From: Curtobacterium pusillum
Lineage (GTDB): Bacteria > Actinomycetota > Actinomycetes > Actinomycetales > Microbacteriaceae
DNA: 64,000 bases
Reading direction: 5' to 3'
Assembly: GCF_007673235.1 (NCBI RefSeq)
Contig: NZ_VDZH01000004.1
Location: 408,620 to 472,619 of the forward strand
Numbering within the stretch: position 1 is the first letter of the stretch; the number at the start of each line of letters is the position of its first letter. Position numbers and translations under genes: made by a program. The notes beneath the pieces are model-generated. The model worked only from the letters and a program-made list of their open reading frames with translations. It was not told the origin of the DNA and made no database searches. Below are positions 48,064 through 56,168 of the stretch, piece after piece.

Positions 48064-49137
48064 TTAGTTGTTGAAGCGGAACTCCACCACGTCGCCGTCC
48101 TGCATGACGTAGTCCTTGCCCTCGATCCGAGCCTTGCCCGCGGAACGGGCCTCGGCGATGGAGCCGGTCGCGACCAGGTCGTCGAAGGAGATGACCTCGG
48201 CCTTGATGAAGCCCTTCTCGAAGTCGGTGTGGATCACGCCGGCAGCCTGGGGAGCCTTCCACCCCTTGCCGATCGTCCACGCACGGGCTTCCTTCGGACC
48301 GGCCGTCAGGTAGGTCTGCAGCCCGAGGGTGTCGAAGCCGATGCGGGCGAGCTGGTCGAGGCCGGACTCGGTCTGGCCGGTCGACTCGAGCAGTTCGGCG
48401 GCGTCGGCCGGGTCGAGCTCGATCAGCTCGGACTCGACCTGCGCGTCGAGGAACACCGCCTGGGCGGGGGCGACGAGCGCTGCGAGCTCGGCCTTGCGCG
48501 CGTCGTCGGTGAGGATCGCCTCGTCGACGTTGAACACGAAGATGAACGGCTTGGCCGACAGGAGGCCGAGCTCCGCGATCGGGGTCAGGTCGATCGAGGT
48601 GGCGGACAGCAGCGTGCCCGCCTCGAGCGCTGCCTTCGCCTCCTGCGCGGTCTCGAGCACGATCGGCTCGGCCTGCTTGAGCTTCACGGTCTTCTCGTAC
48701 CGGGGCAGGGCCTTCTCGATGGTCTCGAGGTCGGCGAGGATAAGTTCGGTGTTGATGACCTCGAGGTCGTCCTTCGGGGAGACCTTGTTCGCCACGTGCA
48801 CGACGTCGTCGTCGGTGAACCCGCGGACGACCTGCGCGATGGCGTCGGCCTCGCGGATGTTCGCGAGGAACTTGTTGCCGAGCCCCTCACCCTCGCTCGC
48901 ACCCTTGACGATGCCCGCGATGTCGACGAACGACACCGGCGCGGGGACGGTCTTCTCGGAGTGGAACAGCTCCGCGAGCTGGTCGAGGCGCGGGTCTGGC
49001 AGGTTCACCACGCCGACGTTCGGCTCGATCGTCGCGAACGGGTAGTTCGCGGCGAGGACCTGGTTCTTGGTCAGGGCGTTGAACAGGGTCGACTTGCCGA
49101 CGTTCGGGAGACCGACGATTCCGATGGTGAGTGCCAC
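48064..49137 (-). CDS. ychF: YchF/OLA1-family nucleic-acid-associated ATPase
   Basis: The 357-residue Obg-like P-loop protein starts at GTG giving MALTIGIVGLPNVGKSTLFNALT (G1). G3 is the DIAGIVKGAS region, the NKVSPKDDLE coiled-coil segment follows, FVFNVDE takes the place of NKxD as in ATP-preferring YchF, and the C-terminal TGS domain has AWTIGKGWKAPQAAGVIHTDF. It ends EFRFNN. It binds the ribosome and is linked to redox stress. A small insert lies against its 3' end. Confidence 0.96.
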   Translation of the reverse strand: MALTIGIVGLPNVGKSTLFNALTKNQVLAANYPFATIEPNVGVVNLPDPRLDQLAELFHSEKTVPAPVSFVDIAGIVKGASEGEGLGNKFLANIREADAIAQVVRGFTDDDVVHVANKVSPKDDLEVINTELILADLETIEKALPRYEKTVKLKQAEPIVLETAQEAKAALEAGTLLSATSIDLTPIAELGLLSAKPFIFVFNVDEAILTDDARKAELAALVAPAQAVFLDAQVESELIELDPADAAELLESTGQTESGLDQLARIGFDTLGLQTYLTAGPKEARAWTIGKGWKAPQAAGVIHTDFEKGFIKAEVISFDDLVATGSIAEARSAGKARIEGKDYVMQDGDVVEFRFNN

Positions 49138-49207
49138 GGGAGTACAGCCTACCGGCGGCTGCGTGGCGAAGCCGCGCCGTGCCTCCAGGCCGCCGTGCCG
49201 GCCACGC

Positions 49208-49414
49208 TCAGAACAGGTCGCCCCAGCGCCCGAACGCCGCACGGAGCACCGCGCCGAGCACTGCGGACGCCCCGGAGGTGAGACCGACGGCGACGGCGAC
49301 CCCGATGCCCGTCAGGGCGACTCCCAGACCGACCGCGCGACGCACGGTGTGCGACGGCGCGTCGACGACGTCGGCGCGGGCCAGCAGTTCGTCCAGGTCG
49401 CGAGGATCCCCCAT
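49208..49414 (-). CDS. small membrane-associated protein of unknown function
   Basis: The 68-residue protein (MGDPRDLDELLARADVVDAP) has one long hydrophobic segment at about residues 27-60 (VGLGVALTGIGVAVAVGL then more). No strong ribosome site precedes the ATG. Unrecognised; the gene is probable rather than sure. Confidence 0.5.
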   Translation of the reverse strand: MGDPRDLDELLARADVVDAPSHTVRRAVGLGVALTGIGVAVAVGLTSGASAVLGAVLRAAFGRWGDLF

Positions 49415-49507
49415 GCGGGCAGCGTAGGCGTGTTCCGGCCCGGAGAACAGCACACGTGGAGCGCCCGGGTGGCAGCGTGGTCCGGACGACACGGATGGAG
49501 GACGTCG

Positions 49508-49969
49508 ATGTGGTTCGAACGTGACCGGCGCGGGGTGCACTCGATGGGGCTCGACGCCCGCGGGCAACGGCGGTACTTCGCCGCGGAGACGATCGCCGCG
49601 TTGGAGGAACTTCCACCGAGCGAACTCGACGCGCTGCACGACGCATTGGCCGAGCTTGAGGCGGACGTCCTGGTCGACTACGACCCGGAGGACGGGGCGA
49701 TCGACCACGCGGAGGAGGACCGCTACCGGATGGTCCTGCCGCCGACGAACTTGGCGTTCCCCGCGGTGACCGACGACTTCGCAGCGGCGTTCACCGCTCA
49801 CGTCGAGGGCACCGACCGCCGGTGGCGACTGGACGCGTCGGCGCTCGCGTTCGAGCTGGTCGGCTCGATCCTGGCGCCGCACCTGGCGGAGGAACGTGCC
49901 CGCCGGAGTGCCACCTGGCGGCTGACGGCACGACGCCAGCGCGGCTCCCGCCGTCTCCGCCGCCGCTGA
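49508..49969 (+). CDS. hypothetical protein
   Basis: The 153-residue soluble protein starts MWFERDRRGVHSMGLDARGQ. Acidic in the middle (LAELEADVLVDYDPEDGAID) with an Arg-rich tail (RQRGSRRLRRR). GGAGG lies just upstream. No family recognised. It precedes the exonuclease gene in the same direction. Confidence 0.65.
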   Translation: MWFERDRRGVHSMGLDARGQRRYFAAETIAALEELPPSELDALHDALAELEADVLVDYDPEDGAIDHAEEDRYRMVLPPTNLAFPAVTDDFAAAFTAHVEGTDRRWRLDASALAFELVGSILAPHLAEERARRSATWRLTARRQRGSRRLRRR

Positions 49970-50024
49970 CGCAACGCCGATGCGGCTTCCGGCGATGTCG
50001 GCGCCGCGTGCGACCATCGGGGAC

Positions 50025-50660
50025 GTGCCGTTGAACTTCACCGCGATCGACTTCGAGACCGCGAACAGCTCGCCCGCCAGCGCCTGCTCGGTCGGACTCG
50101 TCAAGGTCCGTGCGGGGAAGGTCGTCGAACGGGCCTCGTGGTTCATCCGACCGCCGTTCGGGCACGACGCGTTCCTCGAGTGGAACACACGCATCCACGG
50201 CATCGTCGCGGACGACGTCGTCGGTGCGAAGACCTGGGAACAGCAGTACCCGGACATCGTCGCGTTCGCCGAGGGGGACGTCCTCGTCGCGCACAACGCC
50301 CGCTTCGACATGGGCGTGATCGCGGGCGGCTGCTCGGCGACGGGCATCGCCCTGGCCGAGCACCACTCGATGTGCTCGTTGCAGGTCGCACGCAAGACCT
50401 ACACGCTCGACTCGTACCGTCTCCCGATGGCAGCGCGAGCCGCGGGCTACGAGGGCTTCCGGCACCACGACGCCGCCGCCGACGCCGAGGCCTGCGCGGC
50501 CATCGTGGTGCACGCCGCCGGCCACCACGGCGTCGGGACGGTCGAGGCGCTCGGTGCCGCCACACGCGTGCACATCGCGCCGGTCCGACCCCGCGCCGAG
50601 AAGCCGAAGCAGGCGAGCCAGCCCCGGCTGTCGAACCGCCCGATGATCTTCGCCGACTGA
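50025..50660 (+). CDS. DnaQ-like 3'-5' exonuclease (DEDDh)
   Basis: The 211-residue protein is taken from the GTG giving MPLNFTAIDFETANSSPASA, because this brings the ExoI motif (DFET) to the usual place. ExoII is HNARFDMGV, and ExoIII is HHDAAADAEACA with the DEDDh histidine. It acts on DNA or RNA 3' ends; stand-alone forms act in repair. An ATG at 49,980 would add 15 residues. The C-terminus is a polar tail with PKQASQPRLS. Confidence 0.85.
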   Translation: MPLNFTAIDFETANSSPASACSVGLVKVRAGKVVERASWFIRPPFGHDAFLEWNTRIHGIVADDVVGAKTWEQQYPDIVAFAEGDVLVAHNARFDMGVIAGGCSATGIALAEHHSMCSLQVARKTYTLDSYRLPMAARAAGYEGFRHHDAAADAEACAAIVVHAAGHHGVGTVEALGAATRVHIAPVRPRAEKPKQASQPRLSNRPMIFAD

Positions 50661-50761
50661 ACCGACTGAACCGGCCGAGCCGACTCAGCCGACTGACCCG
50701 CCCGGGCCGGTCCAGCGACGACGGGAGCGGGCTCCCCGGTGCCGAGCACCCCCGGTGGTAT

Positions 50762-50771
50762 TGTCACGACA
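50762..50771. promoter_or_regulatory. TGTC-NN-GACA operator candidate, gntR promoter
   Basis: TGTCACGACA lies 44 bases upstream of the gntR ATG. The same arms occur upstream of the tautomerase gene and iolC. Confidence 0.6.
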
Positions 50772-50815
50772 TTCCCTCGGCACCGACGCCGAACCCCGCA
50801 CTCCGAAGGACCGCG

Positions 50816-51574
50816 ATGACCAACGAAGGCCAGCTGCCGTCCGACCTGTTCATGGACCTGGACCGGTCGGGTCCGATGCCCCTGTACTTCCAGGTGGCCT
50901 CCCGCATCGAGGAATCGATCCGTTCCGGGGCGATGCCGCCGGGTGCACGGCTGGAGAACGAGATCGCGCTCGGTGAACGGCTCGGGCTCTCCCGCCCGAC
51001 GATCCGCCGTGCGATCCAGGACCTCGTCGACAAGGGCCTGCTCGTCCGCCGCCGTGGCATCGGCACGCAGGTCGTCCACGGCCCGGTGACGCGCAAGGTC
51101 GAGCTGACGAGCCTCTACGACGACCTCGCGCAGGGCTCGCAGGCGCCGGCGACGAAACTGCTCGAGCGCAACGACGTCCCTGCGTCCGAAGTCGTCGCGG
51201 AGGCGCTCGGACTCACCCCGGGCACGACGGTGGCGCACATCCGACGCGTGCGGTTCGCCGAGGACGTCCCGATGGCGATCCTCGAGAACTACCTGCCGCC
51301 GGAGTTCCTCGAGATCACCGACCAGGACCTGCAGGACCACGGCCTCTACCAGCTGCTCCGGGGCCGCGGCGTGACGATGCGGGTCGCGAAGCAGCGGATC
51401 GGCGCCCGCGCGGTGACCGACGACGAAGCAAGTCTGCTCGAGATCGAGGACGGCGACCCCGTCCTCACGATGAGCCGCACCGCGTACGACGCCTCGGGCC
51501 GGGCGGTCGAGTACGGTGTGCACTGCTACCGCCCCGACCGCTACTCGTTCGAGGTCACGCTGGTCGACAAGTAG
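50816..51574 (+). CDS. GntR/HutC-family regulator, probable inositol repressor (IolR-like)
   Basis: The 252-residue regulator has a winged helix at residues ~20-85 (PLYFQVASRIEESIRSG...GLSRPTIRRAIQDLVDKGLL) and a UTRA ligand domain from ~105 to the end. The start is ATG after GAAGGA. It is close to the inositol operon and shares TGTC-NN-GACA palindromes with it. I recall the C. glutamicum IolR motif as KGWCHTRACA, which fits two of the three sites. Role as IolR is therefore a well-supported inference. Confidence 0.8.
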   Translation: MTNEGQLPSDLFMDLDRSGPMPLYFQVASRIEESIRSGAMPPGARLENEIALGERLGLSRPTIRRAIQDLVDKGLLVRRRGIGTQVVHGPVTRKVELTSLYDDLAQGSQAPATKLLERNDVPASEVVAEALGLTPGTTVAHIRRVRFAEDVPMAILENYLPPEFLEITDQDLQDHGLYQLLRGRGVTMRVAKQRIGARAVTDDEASLLEIEDGDPVLTMSRTAYDASGRAVEYGVHCYRPDRYSFEVTLVDK

Positions 51575-51578
51575 GCGA

Positions 51579-51992
51579 TCAGACCGGAACGGACGCGGGC
51601 ACGCCCAGCTCGCCCGTCACGTACTGCGCGCGCCCGAACCCGAACGACCAGTCCTGCGGCCCGTTCTCGACGTAGCCGATGAAGACGTCCTCCGACGCGA
51701 CACCGACCGCGGCGAGCGCGTCGTGGATCGCCGCGTACAGCGTCGTCTTCGCCTCGTCGGTCCGTCCGCGCTGGGTGAAGACCTGGATCATGACGACCCC
51801 GTCGGTGCGCTCGAAGCCGAGCCCGGCGTCCTCGGCGATGATCTGCTGCGCCGGGTGCTCGGTGATCACCTGGAACCGGTCGCGCACGGGGATCGCGTAG
51901 ACGTCGACGATCGCGGTGTGGATCGCGTCGGCGATGGCGCGCACCGCCTCGGGCGTGCGGCCGGTGGCGAGGTCGATACGGACGAGCGGCAT
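51579..51992 (-). CDS. tautomerase-superfamily enzyme
   Basis: The 137-residue protein has Pro-2 as the expected catalytic base (MPLVRIDLATGRTPEAVRAI). It is a fused-length member of the 4-oxalocrotonate tautomerase/malonate semialdehyde decarboxylase group, with QVITEHPAQQII and VMIQVFTQRGRT. A perfect TTTGTCCTGACAAA palindrome lies 23 bases before its ATG. It converges on gntR four bases away. It may act on a keto-enol intermediate or malonate semialdehyde of inositol breakdown; this is an inference. Confidence 0.78.
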   Translation of the reverse strand: MPLVRIDLATGRTPEAVRAIADAIHTAIVDVYAIPVRDRFQVITEHPAQQIIAEDAGLGFERTDGVVMIQVFTQRGRTDEAKTTLYAAIHDALAAVGVASEDVFIGYVENGPQDWSFGFGRAQYVTGELGVPASVPV

Positions 51993-52014
51993 GGTGCCTC
52001 CTGCAGTTCGGGAC

Positions 52015-52028
52015 TTTGTCCTGACAAA
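52015..52028. promoter_or_regulatory. TGTC-NN-GACA operator candidate, tautomerase promoter
   Basis: TTTGTCCTGACAAA is a perfect palindrome just upstream of the tautomerase ATG and fits KGWCHTRACA. Confidence 0.7.
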
Positions 52029-52057
52029 CTAACATGGATGGCGAACCTGGGAAAGAG

Positions 52058-52101
52058 CGGACGGGAGGCACGGTGCCAGCTGGCACCGTGCCTCCCGTCC
52101 G
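52058..52101. repeat. perfect 44-bp intergenic palindrome (family member 5)
   Basis: Arms of 22 bp, beginning CGGACGGGAGGCACGGTGCC, meet with no spacer. The site lies 19 bases past the transaldolase stop, so it ends the inositol operon. Confidence 0.85.
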
Positions 52102-52119
52102 GTGGGTGGTCGCGGAAGA

Positions 52120-53235
52120 CTACGCAGCCGGCACGATGATGTCGCGCACCAGCGCGTCCAGCTTCGCGTCCGCGTCGAGGAACTGCCGCAGGGTCGTGAC
52201 CGTCGCCCCGAAGCGGTCGAACTCGTCGATCGTCATGCCGTCGACGTCGTAGCCGCGGGCGAACTCGGGCGTCGCGGCGCGGAGTGCCTCGATGACCGAC
52301 GCCGGAACCTCGTCGTCGATGGCGTCCGGACGGAACGGGAACGCGTTGTCGTTGATGTCCTTCGACCACTGGAACGGCGGGGAGACGACGAGGTCGCCGC
52401 CCTGGAACTCGGACCACTGCAGCGCGTTCCGGAAGGCCGCGACGAGCACGCGCGACCGGAAGCCGCGCCCCTGGAAGACCCGGTACGCGTTCTTGACCGC
52501 GGCGACGCCTGCCCACTCCAGGATGCCGGGGTCGACCATGACGTGGTCGCGCTTGACGACGGTCTTCAGCCAGTCGTCGAACCGGCCGGCCATCAGCGTG
52601 ACGACGTGCCCGAACTCCTGCTCCGGCAGACCGTCGGCGGCACGGCGGTCGAGGGCGCGCTCGATGGCCTCGCCCACGGCGACGACCTGCGGCACCGTGA
52701 ACGACACGGTGGCGTTGATCGAGACACCGCGGTAGGCGGCCTCCTCGATCGCGCCGATGCCGACCTTCGTCGCGGGGATCTTCACGATGATGTTCGGCGC
52801 GAGCTGCGAGAACCGCACGGCCTGCTCGACGAGCGCGTCCTGGTCGCGGTGGAAGCGCGGGTCGGTCTGCATGCTCAGTCGGCCGTTGCGGCCACCCGAC
52901 GCCTCGAAGGCGGGCAGCAGCTGCTCCGCCGCGGCGATCGAGAGCTCCTCGACGGCCTTCCAGCCGATCCAGGACTCCCCCGCGGTCGGGTGCTCGGCAG
53001 CGATCTCGCGGATGCGCGGTACCCATGTGTCGGGGTCCTGCTTGATGCACGTGTACGCGATCACCGGGTTGCACGTCGCACCGACGGCGCCGTACTCGTG
53101 GATGGCGGTGGACAGCTCGTGCGGATCCGCGGAGTCGTTCCAGAGCGCGGTCACCGTCTGCGAAGCCGCCTGCAGGGTGACGGGGCGGGTGTCTGCATCG
53201 GTCGTGGTGGCCGACGTCTCGAGGGTCGTGGTCAT
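52120..53235 (-). CDS. transaldolase-family protein at the end of the inositol operon
   Basis: The 371-residue protein starts MTTTLETSATTTDADTRP. The Schiff-base lysine is in NIIVKIPATKVG, and GATCNPVIAYTCIKQD and SINATVSFTVPQ fit the transaldolase barrel. Classical transaldolase moves a dihydroxyacetone unit in the pentose phosphate route. Its place as last gene of an iol operon, overlapping iolH by ATGA, is unusual, and it may instead serve an aldol step or triose handling here. Confidence 0.82.
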   Translation of the reverse strand: MTTTLETSATTTDADTRPVTLQAASQTVTALWNDSADPHELSTAIHEYGAVGATCNPVIAYTCIKQDPDTWVPRIREIAAEHPTAGESWIGWKAVEELSIAAAEQLLPAFEASGGRNGRLSMQTDPRFHRDQDALVEQAVRFSQLAPNIIVKIPATKVGIGAIEEAAYRGVSINATVSFTVPQVVAVGEAIERALDRRAADGLPEQEFGHVVTLMAGRFDDWLKTVVKRDHVMVDPGILEWAGVAAVKNAYRVFQGRGFRSRVLVAAFRNALQWSEFQGGDLVVSPPFQWSKDINDNAFPFRPDAIDDEVPASVIEALRAATPEFARGYDVDGMTIDEFDRFGATVTTLRQFLDADAKLDALVRDIIVPAA

Positions 53236-54101
53236 CGTGTGAGTCCCTTCGTGATCGTGTCGAGCTGGAAGCGCGAGACCTCGTCGGCGTTCTCGTCCTC
53301 GGCGAAGACGCTCGACACCGCGACGGTGTCCTCGCGAGCGGAGAAGCCGACGCGGTCGAGCGCCGCCCAGAAGGCGTCGAAGTCGACGTCCGCCTGGCCG
53401 ACCGGGAGGTGCTGGTGCACGCGGACCGGGTTGCCGGGCGGGTTCGTGATGTAGCGCAGGCCGTGCGAACGACGGTGGTCGTAGGCGTCGGCGACGTGGA
53501 CCAGCTGAAGCGAGTCCCCCGCGGCGTCGATGATCTCGTCCATGTTGCCGCCGTAGTGGAACGTGTGGCAGGCGACGTAGACGAACCCGACGTGCTTCGA
53601 GTTCAGGCCGCGGATCACCCGCAGTGCCTCGAGCCCGTCCTCGACGAAGTCGTCCGGGTGCGGGTCGATGAGCACACGGATCCCGGCGTCCTCGATGATC
53701 GGCAGGAGTTCCTCCATCGAGCGGTAGAAGGCGTCCTCGGACTCCTCGGGGCGCTCGGGGCGTCCGGAGAACTCGGTGTTGATCGTGTCCACACCGAGGC
53801 GCTTCGTGATCTCGATGACCCGCTTCCACTTCGTCACCGCGGCCTCGCGGGCGTCACGGTCGGGGCCGGACCACCGCAGGACCGGCAGGACCGATGCGAC
53901 CTGGACCCCGGCCTTCCGGCACGCGGCGGCGAACGCGTCGACGAGGTCGTCGTCGGCCTTCGGGTGCCGGTAGAAGGGGATGAAGTCCTTGTGGGGGGTG
54001 AGTTGGAGGTGGTCGTAGCCGAGGTCCGCGACCTTCTGCGGGAACTCCAGCAGCGACAGGTCGTGGTGGAACGGCGTCGGATCGAGGGCGATCTTCGGCA
54101 T
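53232..54101 (-). CDS. iolH: sugar phosphate isomerase/epimerase, IolH-like
   Basis: The 289-residue TIM-barrel (AP endonuclease 2 type) begins MPKIALDPTPFHHDLSLLEF. It has metal-site segments NTEFSGRPERP, VLIDPHPDDF, VHVADAYDHRRSHG and VHQHLPVGQADVDF. It matches the IolH protein of corynebacterial iol clusters in fold and position. Its exact reaction in the pathway is not settled. Overlaps the transaldolase gene and follows the dehydrogenase gene by three bases. Confidence 0.85.
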   Translation of the reverse strand: MPKIALDPTPFHHDLSLLEFPQKVADLGYDHLQLTPHKDFIPFYRHPKADDDLVDAFAAACRKAGVQVASVLPVLRWSGPDRDAREAAVTKWKRVIEITKRLGVDTINTEFSGRPERPEESEDAFYRSMEELLPIIEDAGIRVLIDPHPDDFVEDGLEALRVIRGLNSKHVGFVYVACHTFHYGGNMDEIIDAAGDSLQLVHVADAYDHRRSHGLRYITNPPGNPVRVHQHLPVGQADVDFDAFWAALDRVGFSAREDTVAVSSVFAEDENADEVSRFQLDTITKGLTR

Positions 54102-54104
54102 CGA

Positions 54105-55172
54105 TCAGGCCCCCGCGAGCGCACCGGCGCCGACACCGGCGCCGGCACCGGCGTCGTAGAACGCCGGCTTCGCGGTGGCGTAGGCGACCTGCTCGAGCGC
54201 ACCGGTCTGCTGCGCACGCACGGCGACCTCGGCGACGACGGACGCCGTGTACCCGTCCCAGGCGCTCGGGCCGTCGATCCCGCCGTTCTTCGCGGCGTCG
54301 ACCCAGCGCTGGACCTCCTCGTCGTAGGCGGCACCGAAGCGCTCGACGAACGACGGGGTGACGCCCTGACCGGAGACGCCCTGCGACACCAGGTTGAGCG
54401 AGGTCTCGCGGCCGATGTACGCGACACCCGACTCGAACACCGCGTCGGTCGTGACCTGGTAGCCGAACTGGGCGTTGACGTTGATCTCGACGATCGCCAT
54501 CGTGCCCGACTCGGTGGTGAACAGGACGAACTGCGGCTCGGGCAGGTCGGCCGGTGCGAGGGAGTTCTTGCGCGGCTTCTTCACCTCGACGCTCGTGATC
54601 GGCTCGCCCGTGATGAACGGGATGATGTCGATCTCGTGGATCACCGAGTCGTGGATGAGCATCGACTCGCTGAAGTTCGGCGGGGTCGTCGGGTTGCGGT
54701 GCGCGTGGTGCAGGGCCAGCAGGGCACCGTTCGAGCCGGACTCACGGAGCGCACGGAGCTCCTGGTAGCCCTTGTCGAAGCGGCGCATGAACCCGACCTG
54801 GATCTTCGGGCGGTCGGACTTCGCCTGCTCGAGCTCGACGATGCGCAGCGAGTCCTCGGCGCTCGTGGTCAGCGGCTTCTCGCACAGCACCGCGAGGCCA
54901 CGCTCGATGGCCGGCACGAGCACGGGCTCGTGCAGGAAGCCCGGGGTCGCGACGATCACGGCGTCGATCGGGGTGGCGTCGAGCGCCTCCTCGAAGGACG
55001 CGGCGGTGATAGCGCCCGGGGCCTTCTCGGCCGCGGCGGTGGCGCGAGCGGTGTCGGGGTCGACGATCGCGACGACGTCCGCGCCGGCGATGGTGGACGT
55101 GATGCGACGGACGTGGTCGCTGCCCATGGCGCCGGCACCGACGACGGCGACGCGGAGGTTCTCGGTGGTCAT
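54105..55172 (-). CDS. iolG: inositol 2-dehydrogenase (Gfo/Idh/MocA family)
   Basis: The 355-residue NAD-dependent enzyme oxidises myo-inositol to 2-keto-myo-inositol, the first pathway step. The nucleotide motif is VAVVGAGAMGSDH, LCEKPL gives the conserved Lys, and HDSVIHEIDIIPF has the catalytic Asp/His pair. The C-terminus carries an unusual Gly/Ala run (GAGAGVGAGALAGA). Several Idh paralogues are known in such clusters; this is the only one in the operon. Confidence 0.9.
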   Translation of the reverse strand: MTTENLRVAVVGAGAMGSDHVRRITSTIAGADVVAIVDPDTARATAAAEKAPGAITAASFEEALDATPIDAVIVATPGFLHEPVLVPAIERGLAVLCEKPLTTSAEDSLRIVELEQAKSDRPKIQVGFMRRFDKGYQELRALRESGSNGALLALHHAHRNPTTPPNFSESMLIHDSVIHEIDIIPFITGEPITSVEVKKPRKNSLAPADLPEPQFVLFTTESGTMAIVEINVNAQFGYQVTTDAVFESGVAYIGRETSLNLVSQGVSGQGVTPSFVERFGAAYDEEVQRWVDAAKNGGIDGPSAWDGYTASVVAEVAVRAQQTGALEQVAYATAKPAFYDAGAGAGVGAGALAGA

Positions 55173-55204
55173 GCTGTTCTCCAGAGGTGGTGGACGGTCG
55201 CTCG

Positions 55205-56131
55205 TCAGAGCGCGCGGGCGGCGGCGGTCGAGCCGAAGATGTGCTGGAACGTCCGCTCGGCGATCGGGCCGGGAGCGTCGACGGAGCAGCCGTACATGTC
55301 CTGCTCGACGATGCCGAAGACGTCCGGGTTGATCTTCGCGACGGCCTCGATGATCGGCGCGAGCTCGGGGGTGCCGTGCGGCGGCTCGGTCATGATCCCC
55401 TGTGAGACGGCGGTGGCGAACGGCACGTCGTTCTTCAGCACGTCGAACAGCAGGTCGGTGTCGACCTGCTTGAGGTGCAGGTACCCGATGCGCTCCGGGT
55501 GCTCGGCGATGAGCTTGAGGTTGTCGCCGCCGTAGTACGCGAAGTGGCCGGTGTCGAGGCAGAGGTTCGTGTACGCCGGGTCCGTCTCGGACAGGAAGCG
55601 CACGGTCTCCTTGTACGTGCCGACGTGGCTGTCGGCGTGCGTGTGGAACTGCTGGTGGACGCCGAACTCCTCGAGCAGCGCCTTGCCGAGCTGGTCGTGG
55701 CCCTTGCCGAGTCGCTGCCACTGCTCGTCGGTCAGCGTGCGCGACTCCAGCACCTCTTCCGTGGCGTCGGAGCGCCAGAGGTCGGGGATGGTGACGAGGT
55801 GCTCGGCGCCGAGCGCAGCGGCGAGGCCGGCGACCTTCACCGCCTGGTCCCAGGCGCGCTGGAACTGGTCGTCACCCTTGTGGAACCCGGTGAAGACGGT
55901 GCCGGCGGACAGCTGGAGCCCGCGGGACTCCAGCTCGTCGCGCAGCTGCGAGGGGTCGGTCGGCAGGTAGCCGTACGGCCCCAGCTCGATCCACTTGTAG
56001 CCGGCCGCGGTCGCCTCGTCGAGGAAGCGCTGCCACGGGACCTGCTTCGGGTCGTCCGGGAACCAGACGCCCCACGAGTCGGGGGCGGTGCCGATCCGGA
56101 TGGCGTCGGTGGCGGTGGCGGTGTCGGTCAT
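55205..56131 (-). CDS. iolE: myo-inosose-2 dehydratase
   Basis: The 308-residue TIM-barrel enzyme removes water from 2-keto-myo-inositol. TAPDSWGVWFPDDPKQVPW is the diagnostic N-terminus, and YKWIELGPYGYLP, HTHADSHVG, CLDTGHFAYYGGD and GIVEQDMYG supply metal ligands. Second gene product in pathway order, placed between iolD and iolG. ATG start. Confidence 0.95.
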   Translation of the reverse strand: MTDTATATDAIRIGTAPDSWGVWFPDDPKQVPWQRFLDEATAAGYKWIELGPYGYLPTDPSQLRDELESRGLQLSAGTVFTGFHKGDDQFQRAWDQAVKVAGLAAALGAEHLVTIPDLWRSDATEEVLESRTLTDEQWQRLGKGHDQLGKALLEEFGVHQQFHTHADSHVGTYKETVRFLSETDPAYTNLCLDTGHFAYYGGDNLKLIAEHPERIGYLHLKQVDTDLLFDVLKNDVPFATAVSQGIMTEPPHGTPELAPIIEAVAKINPDVFGIVEQDMYGCSVDAPGPIAERTFQHIFGSTAAARAL

Positions 56132-56168
56132 GACGTCGTCGTCCTTCTGCAGTCGTGGTGGAGGGTGT

